Source of the DNA: Planctomycetaceae bacterium UBA4732 | GTDB taxonomy: Bacteria > Planctomycetota > Planctomycetia > Gemmatales > Gemmataceae | Assembly (NCBI GenBank): GCA_002404095.1 | Contig: DHJA01000288.1 | Span: 280-10,482 of the forward strand | Reading direction: 5' to 3' | Length of the DNA stretch: 10,203 nucleotides | Shown: piece after piece, positions 1-8,115 of the stretch | Numbering within the stretch: the first letter of the stretch is position 1 | How the letters are laid out: each line of letters begins with the position of its first letter | Notes under the pieces: model-generated | The model's input: the letters and a program-made list of their open reading frames with translations, nothing else | The model's database searches: none | What the model was told of the DNA's origin: nothing | Translations under genes and position numbers: made by a program

Positions 1-95
1 AAAGTACTGGTAAGCGACCGGAGTCCCGTTCAATGGTTGACGCCGTACTCCAGCCGCTTCCGGCTCGCCAAACTGAGACACTACCCACCAACTCC

Positions 96-1222
<1,127 letters not shown>

Positions 1223-1275
1223 ACGTCTCACGGAGTTCGTTGGCATTGCGTTTACTTTTCTGGCCGGATGGTGAC

Positions 1276-2232
1276 ATGCGTATCGTTGTTACGGGCGGGA
1301 CTGGATTCGCGGGCGGCTGGCTGGCCGAAGCGCTGTTGGCGCGCGGCGGCGTCGAGCTTTTTAGCCTGAGCCGTCGCGCCGTGCGGCCGCCTGAGTCCGC
1401 GGATATGGCCCCGCAAATGTCGCTATTGGCCTGCGACCTATGCGACAGCGATGCTGTCGAGGCGGTCCTGCGCGACATTCGGCCTCAACAGATATACCAT
1501 CTCGCCGGTTACGCCCAGGTCGGTAAGTCGTTCGATGAACCGGACGTGGCATGGTCCGGCAACCTGACCGCCACGCGCGCGCTGTATGAGGCGGCGGTCC
1601 GTTGGGGCGGCCGGCCGCGCATTCTCTTCGCCGGCAGCGGCCTCGTTTACGGCGACCCCGATGGGCCAGACCAGTCTCAAGACGAGGGTTGTCTGCTGCG
1701 GCCCAATAGCCCCTATGCGGCGAGCAAGGCCGCGGCGGACCTGCTCAGCTATCAGACGGCCGTTAATCCCGGCCTGGACATTGTGCGCGCCCGCCCCTTT
1801 AACCACATCGGCCCTCGTCAAAGTTCACAGTTCGCCGTCGCCAATTTCGCAAGGCAAGCGGCCGCCATCGAGCGCGGCGAGTTGCCGCCCGTCCTGGAGA
1901 CCGGCAACCTCGGCTCGCGCCGCGACATGACCGACGTGCGTGATACGGTTGCCGCTTACGTCCTGCTCATGCAGAAAGGCCGCAGCGGGGAGGCGTACAA
2001 TGTCGGCTCGGGGCAAAACGTGGCCATGCAAACCGTGCTGGACCGGCTGCTGGCGCTGACTGGATTGAAGGTCGAGGTACGGCAGCGCGCGGAGTTGATG
2101 CGCGTCGTCGATCAGGCGGTGGCGCGTGTGGACGCTTCCAAATTGCGGCGGGAAACGGGATGGGCGCCGAAATTCTCGCTCGACCAAACGCTGTTGGATA
2201 CGCTCGATTATTGGCGGTCGCGGCAAGAGTGA
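1276..2232 (+). CDS. rmd: GDP-4-dehydro-6-deoxy-D-mannose reductase-like (RMD) SDR enzyme
   Basis: This 318-residue extended SDR enzyme most likely reduces the 4-keto group of the GMD product to give GDP-D-rhamnose, with NAD(P)H. The Rossmann motif GGTGFAGG is at residues 7-14, the catalytic Ser in AGSGLVYG at S121, and YAASK at 147-151 gives the Tyr/Lys pair. The stretch FNHIGPRQSSQF at 175-186, followed by FARQ, GNL, RRDMTDVRD and YNVGSG (about 191-246), is characteristic of RMD-type reductases. The ATG at 1276 starts directly at the Rossmann strand; further in-frame sequence upstream runs into the inverted repeat and is not conserved-looking. The ribosome-binding site is weak. Placement right after gmd is the strongest functional clue. 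A different NDP-sugar epimerase or reductase specificity remains possible, because these SDRs are alike. Confidence 0.85.
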   Translation: MRIVVTGGTGFAGGWLAEALLARGGVELFSLSRRAVRPPESADMAPQMSLLACDLCDSDAVEAVLRDIRPQQIYHLAGYAQVGKSFDEPDVAWSGNLTATRALYEAAVRWGGRPRILFAGSGLVYGDPDGPDQSQDEGCLLRPNSPYAASKAAADLLSYQTAVNPGLDIVRARPFNHIGPRQSSQFAVANFARQAAAIERGELPPVLETGNLGSRRDMTDVRDTVAAYVLLMQKGRSGEAYNVGSGQNVAMQTVLDRLLALTGLKVEVRQRAELMRVVDQAVARVDASKLRRETGWAPKFSLDQTLLDTLDYWRSRQE

Positions 2233-2258
2233 CGCCGACGACATGACCGCGAAACATT

Positions 2259-2296
2259 AAACCGCCGGACGCGAGAGATTGCGTCCGGCGGTTTTT
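2259..2296. terminator. Rho-independent terminator between convergent genes
   Basis: A perfect 14-bp GC-rich stem (2259-2272 with 2281-2294) and an 8-base loop are followed on the plus strand by TTTTT at 2292-2296. It lies 27 bases after the rmd stop. The opposite strand also ends the stem with TTT followed by an AT-rich stretch, so it may stop transcription of the convergent YXWGXW gene too. The stop of that gene is at 2331. Confidence 0.9.
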
Positions 2297-2330
2297 ATCT
2301 ACAGACAAGTCTTTCCGTTACAGTCCGCAT

Positions 2331-4289
2331 TCAGCGAACGAATGCCGTCAGCGGTGGCTTTTCCTTGGGCGGTTCCTTAGCCGGCGGCGGAGGCGGCGTC
2401 TTAACAGGCGCCGGAGCCGGCGGCAGTTCCTTACGCGGCGGGGGAGGCGGCGCCGGCGGTTCCCTATGCGGCGGCGGCGGTTCCTTGACCGGCGGCAGCG
2501 GCGTCTTGGCCGGCGGCGGAGGCGGTTCCTTAGCCGGCGGAGGCGGAGCCGGTGGCTCCTTACGCGGCGGGGGCGGCAGTTCCTTGGCCGGCGGAAGCGG
2601 CTCCTTATGCGGGGGAAGCGGCGATTCCTTGGCCGGCGGCGGCGGCGGTGTCTTAGGCGGCGGCGCTTCTTTAGTCGGCGGCGGTTCCTTACGCGGCGGC
2701 ATCGGCTCCTTGGTCGGCGCCGGCGCCTTCGGATTAGGCGACGGAACCTGTACCTTTGGAGGGGCCGACTGTATGGGCGGCTTATGCGGCGGGATAGGCC
2801 GCTCCTCGTGTTTGGGCGCGGGCGGCAGGGGCGGCGGCGGCGCCAGCGCCCTCGTTTCGATGCGCGGGTTCGCCGGCCGGGCCGGGTTCTTAGGCATCTC
2901 AACCTTCACCGACGTCGGCCGATCCGTTGGTTTAACCGGCATCGTTCCGGCGGATAGGATCTTGGCCTGCTCTTTTTGTTGAGTGACCGCGTAATCGCGC
3001 ATCAGCGTCACATGCTGTCTCACTTCCGCTAGACGACCCTTCGATACGGTCTCCAGCTTAACCGTCTTCACGACAGGGACCGTGGTTGTGGCACGGTCTC
3101 CAGACCGTGCCACAACAGGCGTCAGACCAGCAAGGCCGGTGAGCCGGACGCTTTCCGCCCTCCTGATCGGCGTCAGGGCCGTGACGTTTTGAATGTTGGT
3201 GATGTTGATGTTCTTGTTGACCGTGATATTTTCGGTCTTATTTATCGTGATATTGTTCACAATCTGCGTCTGCTGAATCAAGGTTCGCGGCGGCCGCGGC
3301 ACGTCACCCGAACGCCGGAGTGCGTAAAGGTCGCGCAGACTGGTTTCCCAATGGTCGTCATTGCGGTAACGACGACGGTAAAAGGCGAAGTTCGGGTCGT
3401 AGGAATGCCGGCCGACGCGGTAATCGACCCAAGAGGTAAAGCCGCGTCTCTCGTAACGATCTTCAAAGTAATCGCCGAAGTAGTAGTGGCCGTAAGCCGG
3501 CCGCACGAACAACGCGCCCAACAGGAAGTCCGGCTGCACCACATATTCGGGGGTATAGACAAAGCCTTCGCGCTCGAAAACACGACGGTCGAAGCGCACA
3601 GGCGCGAACAAGAGGCCGCGGCTCTCAAGCGGATAGTCCCAGTAGCCGGCTACGAAAAGATACCCCGCCGGCGTCCAGCAATAGTGGTCGGGTATCCAGC
3701 ACCAATTGGGATTCGCTTCCACATAATAGCCTGGCCGCCACAGATAGCGCGTCTGATGGTAAACCCAGCAGCCAGGCACATAGGCGCTGCTGTCGTCCGT
3801 GGCGGGAACCGACGGCCCGTTGTCAATCGAAGGCGGCGGCGGCGGCAGATATTCCAGTTGCTGCGTGCCCTGCACCGCCCAGAAACCGGCGACCCATTGC
3901 GAGCCGCCGTCCACCTCTTGCCAATGGCCTGGCGTCCATTCGCGGCCGGGAGGCGGGGCGCGCCAAAAGCCGCTGATCCAGGTAAAATCGGTTGTTTCGT
4001 CGTCCCAGCCCCAGTATCCGGGAATCCACTCGATGTTATCGCCAGCCGGCTTCTGGTCCGGCGGCTGTTCTTGAATCGGTTCGGGCGGCTGCTTGGCGAT
4101 GATCGGACGCGGTTCCGGCCGGGTCTCGGCCGGCTCGGCATATGCTTCGTGAACGGCGCCGCGAGCCTGAGCCTCGACGCCGTTCTGCGGGTCGGGCTTG
4201 GCGTCATCGGCAGGCGCGGAAGCCTGCCAGACGAGGCCGGCGCCCAGGCATAGGGCGCCGGCAACAAAGGGAAAGGAGAAGGAGCGCAT
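2331..4289 (-). CDS. Secreted YXWGXW-repeat protein with proline-rich C-terminus
   Basis: The 652-residue product has a signal peptide at about 1-25 (basic start, hydrophobic core, ASA then PADD). Eight W/Y-x-x-G-x-W-like units follow in two blocks: WIPGYW 88, WISGFW 104, WTPGHW 118, WVAGFW 132, then YVPGCW 170, WRPGYY 184, WIPDHY 198, FVAGYW 212. Most spacings are exactly 14 residues. Such repeats (WXXGXW/YXWGXW family) are frequent in planctomycete exported proteins of unknown role. After the repeats come an aromatic/Arg-rich region (about 225-320), an Asn/Ile/Thr-rich stretch (343-370) and a tail from about 484 dominated by Pro blocks separated by AKEP, RKEP and HKEP. Residues 393-403 are encoded by a perfect DNA palindrome. 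The ATG at 4289 is chosen because the signal peptide begins there; in-frame sequence further upstream, to an ATG at 4457, would bury it. A modest GAGAGGA site precedes the start. A periplasmic or cell-wall structural role is likely; no enzymatic motif is seen. Confidence 0.85.
   Translation of the reverse strand: MRSFSFPFVAGALCLGAGLVWQASAPADDAKPDPQNGVEAQARGAVHEAYAEPAETRPEPRPIIAKQPPEPIQEQPPDQKPAGDNIEWIPGYWGWDDETTDFTWISGFWRAPPPGREWTPGHWQEVDGGSQWVAGFWAVQGTQQLEYLPPPPPSIDNGPSVPATDDSSAYVPGCWVYHQTRYLWRPGYYVEANPNWCWIPDHYCWTPAGYLFVAGYWDYPLESRGLLFAPVRFDRRVFEREGFVYTPEYVVQPDFLLGALFVRPAYGHYYFGDYFEDRYERRGFTSWVDYRVGRHSYDPNFAFYRRRYRNDDHWETSLRDLYALRRSGDVPRPPRTLIQQTQIVNNITINKTENITVNKNINITNIQNVTALTPIRRAESVRLTGLAGLTPVVARSGDRATTTVPVVKTVKLETVSKGRLAEVRQHVTLMRDYAVTQQKEQAKILSAGTMPVKPTDRPTSVKVEMPKNPARPANPRIETRALAPPPPLPPAPKHEERPIPPHKPPIQSAPPKVQVPSPNPKAPAPTKEPMPPRKEPPPTKEAPPPKTPPPPPAKESPLPPHKEPLPPAKELPPPPRKEPPAPPPPAKEPPPPPAKTPLPPVKEPPPPHREPPAPPPPPRKELPPAPAPVKTPPPPPAKEPPKEKPPLTAFVR
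2349..2840 (-). repeat. Low-complexity proline-rich coding repeat
   Basis: This is the part of the YXWGXW gene coding for about residues 484-647. It consists of runs of CCG/CCT/CCC proline codons interrupted by degenerate units reading P(A/R/H/V)KEP or AKTP. Units vary in length and sequence, as expected from slippage or unequal recombination. It forces long open frames on other frames and strands (Gly-rich or Arg-rich readings), which are compositional artefacts. The tail is likely extended (polyproline II) and alternates Lys and Glu charges, so it could span or bind peptidoglycan or glycans; that is inference. Confidence 0.85.
3085..3116. repeat. Perfect palindrome embedded in frame in a coding sequence
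   Basis: Arms 3085-3099 and 3102-3116 are exact 15-bp reverse complements around a CC spacer. On the minus strand the element is read in frame within the YXWGXW protein as VARSGDRATTT (residues 393-403), sitting in a Val/Thr-rich linker and not in the repeat domain. Because it is palindromic it reads almost alike from both strands. From memory, ARSGDRATT-like peptides recur in unrelated planctomycete proteins, suggesting a dispersed element tolerated in genes; that recollection is not checked here. Confidence 0.8.
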
Positions 4290-4469
4290 GGGAAGGAATC
4301 CTCTCGGCTGATTCCGGGCGAGAACCTTGTCATAGGACGAAACAACCAACAGCGACCAAACTTGCGCAGGCGCGCGGCAAGATCCATTTTTATTCTGAAG
4401 CAAACGCGGCGCCGTTGGAAGATTGCCTCTTTCCGTCCCCTGCAAGGCCGGCCACAATGAACAATGACT

Positions 4470-4537
4470 GGCGAGCGGGAGGCGTAAGCTCCCTGATTAC
4501 GTCAAAGAATCAGGGAGGCTCACGCCCCCCGCTCGCC
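4470..4537. repeat. REPIN-like double hairpin upstream of the cyclase gene
   Basis: The left arm 4470-4498 and right arm 4508-4537 are near-perfect reverse complements with a few mismatches and one extra base, around a 9-base spacer. Each arm also begins with a REP-like unit, GGCGAGC followed by a G-rich/C-rich mini-hairpin with a GTAA or GTGA loop. The left unit (4470-4495) matches 22 of 26 bases with 8005-8030, so the two elements are one family. It ends 24 bases before the cyclase ATG and lies in the 272-base divergent interval. The rest of that interval (4290-4469) shows no gene, and no promoter I would defend. Confidence 0.8.
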
Positions 4538-4549
4538 TAATTTGCGTAA

Positions 4550-4555
4550 GTGAGG
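4550..4555 (+). promoter_or_regulatory. Shine-Dalgarno site choosing the ATG at 4562
   Basis: GTGAGG ends 6 bases before ATG 4562 and can pair with the 16S tail through GAGG. The same bases include an in-frame GTG at 4550 that could be a start adding four residues (MRSN), but no ribosome-binding site precedes it. ATG 4562 is preferred. Confidence 0.55.
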
Positions 4556-4561
4556 TCCAAT

Positions 4562-6397
4562 ATGACCGGCTCCTGGCGTGTCGAAGTCTTCAAGAACAAC
4601 AAGCCGCTTCACGCCTGCGAAGCGCCCGCCGAGCCGCTGGAATTGGGCCGACAGCAGAAGGACGCCGGGGAAGAGGGGCCGCCAGCGCAATACGTCCAGG
4701 CCGGCCTGCGCCGGCTGATTGTGGCCCCGTGGGAAGAGCAGGAAGTCTCGCGCCGACACGCCGAAATACGGCCGATGGGCGACGGCCGAGTCAAAATCAC
4801 CAACGTCAGTCAGGTTCGGCCCATTCATCTATCCAACCAACGAAAGTTGGACCCAGGCGCCTCCTGTGAGACCGCCATGCCGGTGATCCTGAGCCTCGGC
4901 AAGGTGGGCGGGACGACGGTGCGCCTGCAAGAGTTGCAGGTCGTGGAGGAGGACGAGCCTCTTTGCTCCCTACGAGAAGCCGCGGCGCCGCCGGGCGCGC
5001 CGATACACGCCCGGCCCGAGCTTACTACTCTCGCCAGCGAGGTTCCGCCTGTGCAGATGGACAATCTGCTCCGTTGGCTGCGATCCGCGATGGACGTACT
5101 CCAGAGCGCCGCCGGCGCGGAGGACTTCTTCGCCAAGGCCGCTCGGGCCGTAGTGGAGATGGTGGGGCTTGATTCCGCCCAAGTTCTCCTCATTCAAAAT
5201 GGTGAATGGAAGAAAGTGGCGTCGTGGACCGCGCCTTCGGCGGCCGGGGCGCCCACGTCGGAGGCGAGCCGGCACATCCTGGAGCGCGTGGCGCGCGAAA
5301 AACGCACCTTCTGGCAAAGGCCAGCTGGAGCGTCTCCCAGCCAGAGCCTCATGCAAGTGCAGGCCGTCGTCGCCGCTCCCATCCTCAATCGTCACGGCGC
5401 CGTCTTGGGCGTACTGTACGGCGATCGCGTTTGGGGGGGCGCGACGGCGCCGCTGACGCAACTGGAAGCCGTCCTCGTCGAGCTTCTAGCCGGGGGCACG
5501 GCGGCCGGTTTAGCCCGCTCCGAGCAGGAGCAAGCGGCCGCGAGTTTGCGCGTGCAGTTCGAGCAATATTTCGCCCCAGACCTGGCCCGTCAACTGATGG
5601 GCCGTCCCGATCTGTTAACCGGGCGAATTGCCGAGGTCAGCGTCCTCTTCTGTGACATTCGTAATTACAGCGGCATCAGCCGGCGCCTCAGCCCCGAGCA
5701 AAACGTCGCTTGGGTCAGCGATGCGTTGGGCGCCGCGTCGGAATGCGTGTTGGCCGAGGGCGGCGTCTTGGTCGATTACGTCGGCGACGCTTTGATGGCG
5801 ATGTGGGGGGCGCCGCAGCCGCAACCCGATCACGCCGCCCGCGCGGCGCGGGCGGCGTTGGCGGTGCTGGCCGGCATCCCGGACGTGAACACGCGGTGGC
5901 AGCAGATCCTCGGTGAGCCGATGCGGATGACAGTCGGCGTCAATTCAGGCGACGCCTTGGTGGGAAACACCGGCACCCGGCACAAGTTCAAGTATGGCGC
6001 GTTGGGGCACGAGGTAAACTTGGCCAGTCGCGTCCAGGGAGCGACCAAGTATTTCAAGACCGATTTGTTGATAACGGAGGCCGCTTGTCGTGGACTGGGG
6101 GTGGCGTTTGCGACTCGCCGGCTTTGCGCGGTGCGAGTGGTGAACATTGGCGATCCGGTGACTCTGTATGAGTTGTCGGCCGGAGGGCCGGACTGGGCGG
6201 CACGCAAGTCGCAATACGAACAAGCGCTGACAGACTTTGAGGCCGGTCGGTTCCGTGAGGCAGCGCGAGCGCTCGGCGGCTTGCTCGGCGCGCACCCTCA
6301 GGATGGGCCTGCGATGTTGCTGCTGTCGCGGGCCGCGCAATGCCTGGTCGAGGAACCGGATCCATTTGATCCTGTTTGGCGCTTGCCGGGCAAATGA
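4562..6397 (+). CDS. FHA-GAF-class III nucleotide cyclase with TPR-like tail
   Basis: This 611-residue protein has no membrane segment and should be cytoplasmic. Residues about 7-125 form an FHA domain (LGR at 28-30, VSRRHAEI 62-69, N81), a phosphothreonine-reading module. About 165-318 is a GAF domain (small-molecule or redox sensing). About 355-538 is a class III cyclase catalytic domain: metal-binding D365 (CDIRNYS) and D409 (VGDALMAMWG), with transition-state N486 and R490 in VNLASR. The residues that select the purine differ from adenylyl cyclases. The usual Lys four residues before the second metal Asp is D405, and the usual Asp/Thr seven before the Asn is G479. A TPR-like helix pair follows at about 550-590. 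The enzyme probably makes a cyclic nucleotide in response to phosphorylation and ligand signals; whether cAMP or cGMP is open. A hairpin element just upstream may lie in its 5' leader. Confidence 0.88.
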   Translation: MTGSWRVEVFKNNKPLHACEAPAEPLELGRQQKDAGEEGPPAQYVQAGLRRLIVAPWEEQEVSRRHAEIRPMGDGRVKITNVSQVRPIHLSNQRKLDPGASCETAMPVILSLGKVGGTTVRLQELQVVEEDEPLCSLREAAAPPGAPIHARPELTTLASEVPPVQMDNLLRWLRSAMDVLQSAAGAEDFFAKAARAVVEMVGLDSAQVLLIQNGEWKKVASWTAPSAAGAPTSEASRHILERVAREKRTFWQRPAGASPSQSLMQVQAVVAAPILNRHGAVLGVLYGDRVWGGATAPLTQLEAVLVELLAGGTAAGLARSEQEQAAASLRVQFEQYFAPDLARQLMGRPDLLTGRIAEVSVLFCDIRNYSGISRRLSPEQNVAWVSDALGAASECVLAEGGVLVDYVGDALMAMWGAPQPQPDHAARAARAALAVLAGIPDVNTRWQQILGEPMRMTVGVNSGDALVGNTGTRHKFKYGALGHEVNLASRVQGATKYFKTDLLITEAACRGLGVAFATRRLCAVRVVNIGDPVTLYELSAGGPDWAARKSQYEQALTDFEAGRFREAARALGGLLGAHPQDGPAMLLLSRAAQCLVEEPDPFDPVWRLPGK

Positions 6398-6513
6398 TTT
6401 GTTAAACGAGGGCGCGTACCCCGCTGACCTGGCGCTGTTTTCGTCTTTGGAATACGTTACGATCCTTGCCGGAAGGGGCGTGGCACGCGCTCCGCGACGG
6501 GGCGATCGCGCTC

Positions 6514-6523
6514 AAGGAGGAGG
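6514..6523 (+). promoter_or_regulatory. Strong Shine-Dalgarno site for the GT-C-like gene
   Basis: AAGGAGGAGG is followed, 4 bases later, by ATG 6528. It decides the start: the frame stays open far upstream into the cyclase gene, but those residues are not membrane-protein-like. The 130-base gap after the cyclase stop holds no other clear feature. Confidence 0.75.
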
Positions 6524-6527
6524 ACGT

Positions 6528-7970
6528 ATGAATTCGCCGGCGCCGGAACGCGAGTCGAGAATCTGGGGAGGGGCGGTGCTAGTGGGCGCGGCCCTGATCG
6601 CGTTATGCAGCCCCCACGATTACGCCGGCGGCTGGAACGACGGCAGCCGGCTTGCCACCGCCGAAACGCTAGTGGACTACCATACTTGGTCCATCGACGC
6701 CTCTATTTTCGTCCGACCGAACATCGTCGCGCCAGGCGCTCCTCTTCCGTATCAGCCTGACAACTCCAACTCCATGCGCTTCGGCACGGGCGACAAACTT
6801 CTCATCAATGGACTTTACTACTCTGATAAGTCGCCATTGCCGTCGCTGTGGTTGGCCGCCGTGTACGCCGTCTTCCAGTTCTGCACCGGCTGGACCGCGC
6901 GGACCAACGCGGCCGCCTTCTGCTACGTTCTCACGCTGGCCACGTCCGGCTTGGCCTACGTTGTCGCGGTCTGGAGCATCTATCGCCTTGGTCGGCCGCT
7001 GCGCCTGCCGCGCCCGTGGCCGCTGTTGCTGACGGGTAGTTTCGCCCTTGCGACCATCGCCCTGCCCTACGTTCGGCACGTCAACAACCATATTCTCTTA
7101 TTGGGAGTCGTCGCCCCGTTAATGGTGGAAATGGCGTGGGTGGCGCGCGGCGCCGCCGTCACGTGGGGACGCTTGCTGCGCCTTGGTCTGCTGGCCGGAC
7201 TGAGTTACACCATCGACATCGGCACGGGTCCGGTGCTGCTGGGCGGCGCCGCCGTCTGGCTGGCCTATCGCTGTCGCCGGCCGGCGGCGCTGGCGATGTT
7301 CGCCCTCGCCGCGGCGCCGTGGGTGTTGCTGCATCATGCGCTGAACTACGCCATCGGCGGTACGCTCGGCCCGGCCAATGGCGTCCTAGGCTATCTCGAA
7401 TGGCCTGGCAGCCCGTTCAACATCCACACGATGACCGGGGTATGGAGCCATCCGAGTGTGAGTTCATTCATCCTCTACGCTCTCGACCTACTAGCGGGTA
7501 AGCAGGGCTTCCTCACCCACAATCTGGCGCTATGGTTGGCGATCCCGGCGTGCTGGCGGCTGTGTCGTCGTCCCTCAACGGATCGACCAGAATTGCTGCT
7601 GGCGGTGTTCTGGCTCATGGGAACCTGGCTGCTCTATTCCATCATGTCCCCGAACCATTCTGGCGTCTGCTGTTCCGTCCGCTGGTTCGTGCCGCTGCTG
7701 GCGCCGGCGTACTACGTCCTGGCGATCTGGCTGCGCGACTGTCCGCCGATCTACCGCCGCGACTTCTGCGTCCTTTCGGCTTGGGGCGCGGTGTTAGGGG
7801 CGTCGATGTGGTGGGTGGGGCCGTGGTGGCCTCACTTGGTTCCGGGATTCTGGGCAATCCTGGCGGCGACGCTAGCGAGTTGGTTGGTTTCCGTCTACCT
7901 CCGCTGGCGCGATCAGGGCATCGCGGCGGCGCAGGCGGCGGGACGCCTCGCCGAACGCAAGGCGGCCTGA
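6528..7970 (+). CDS. Polytopic membrane protein, GT-C glycosyltransferase-like
   Basis: The 480-residue product has a first membrane helix at about 12-29, a long extracytoplasmic loop (about 30-101), then some 11-13 further hydrophobic segments from about 102 to 457 and a short basic cytoplasmic tail. The first loop carries NDGSRLATAETLVDYHTW (37-54) and YSDKSPLPSLWL (98-109). An acidic residue (here D38) in the first loop is typical of lipid-linked-sugar GT-C enzymes (PMT/ArnT-like), and this layout with DGSR and YSDKSP is, to my memory, common in planctomycete proteins annotated only as membrane or glycosyltransferase. Other possible functional residues are H184, N187/H188 and R385 in SVRWFVP. 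It would transfer a sugar from a polyprenyl carrier on the outer face of the membrane; donor and acceptor are unknown. The family link rests on topology and the first loop, so the specific function is uncertain. Confidence 0.75.
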   Translation: MNSPAPERESRIWGGAVLVGAALIALCSPHDYAGGWNDGSRLATAETLVDYHTWSIDASIFVRPNIVAPGAPLPYQPDNSNSMRFGTGDKLLINGLYYSDKSPLPSLWLAAVYAVFQFCTGWTARTNAAAFCYVLTLATSGLAYVVAVWSIYRLGRPLRLPRPWPLLLTGSFALATIALPYVRHVNNHILLLGVVAPLMVEMAWVARGAAVTWGRLLRLGLLAGLSYTIDIGTGPVLLGGAAVWLAYRCRRPAALAMFALAAAPWVLLHHALNYAIGGTLGPANGVLGYLEWPGSPFNIHTMTGVWSHPSVSSFILYALDLLAGKQGFLTHNLALWLAIPACWRLCRRPSTDRPELLLAVFWLMGTWLLYSIMSPNHSGVCCSVRWFVPLLAPAYYVLAIWLRDCPPIYRRDFCVLSAWGAVLGASMWWVGPWWPHLVPGFWAILAATLASWLVSVYLRWRDQGIAAAQAAGRLAERKAA

Positions 7971-8003
7971 ATACGCCCCCCTCCTCCGGGTAGCGTCTCA
8001 ATT

Positions 8004-8085
8004 TGGCGAGCCGGGGGCGTAAGCCCCCGGAGGTTCCCTTCCATCGCGGATCCCATCTCCAGGGGCTTACGCCCCCGGCTCGCCA
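8004..8085. repeat. REPIN-like element at a convergent gene junction
   Basis: Arms 8004-8027 and 8062-8085 are perfect 24-bp reverse complements with a 34-base spacer. Inside the left arm, 8011-8018 and 8023-8030 form an 8-bp hairpin around a GTAA loop; the right arm contains a mirror version with a TTAC loop. This two-REP, head-to-head layout is that of REPINs mobilised by REP-associated tyrosine transposases in other bacteria. It lies 33 bases after the GT-C-like gene stop and 30 before the convergent GT2 stop, so it could also act as a transcription or mRNA-end barrier in both directions. No T-tract is present. Confidence 0.85.
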
Positions 8086-8115
8086 GATTCACACAATTCT
8101 TAACCGTTGCCCCCG

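Noticed and set aside
2349..2840. Proline-rich repeat as a CRISPR or tandem-repeat array
   Set aside because: Units are degenerate, keep a codon rhythm and lack fixed-length repeats with unique spacers. It is coding low-complexity sequence.
2365..2982. Gly-rich and Arg-rich open frames on both strands over the proline-rich tail
   Set aside because: They are readings of the same GGC/CCG low-complexity repeat in other frames. The Gly-rich product (GGGGSL-like) mimics a structural protein but has no start signal or conserved domain.
3189..4253. A 354-codon open frame on the plus strand opposite the YXWGXW gene
   Set aside because: It is antisense to a gene with a signal peptide and regular repeats, its translation shows no motif or coherent hydrophobic pattern, and GC-rich third positions keep such frames open by chance.
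6237..6527. Extension of the GT-C-like protein upstream to 6237
   Set aside because: It overlaps the cyclase gene in another frame and encodes a Cys/Arg-rich stretch; a very strong Shine-Dalgarno site directly precedes ATG 6528.
8004..8085. REPIN-like element as a classical intrinsic terminator or insertion-sequence ends
   Set aside because: There is no T-run after either arm, and the 34-base spacer is too short to encode a transposase. The nested hairpin layout fits a REP pair better.
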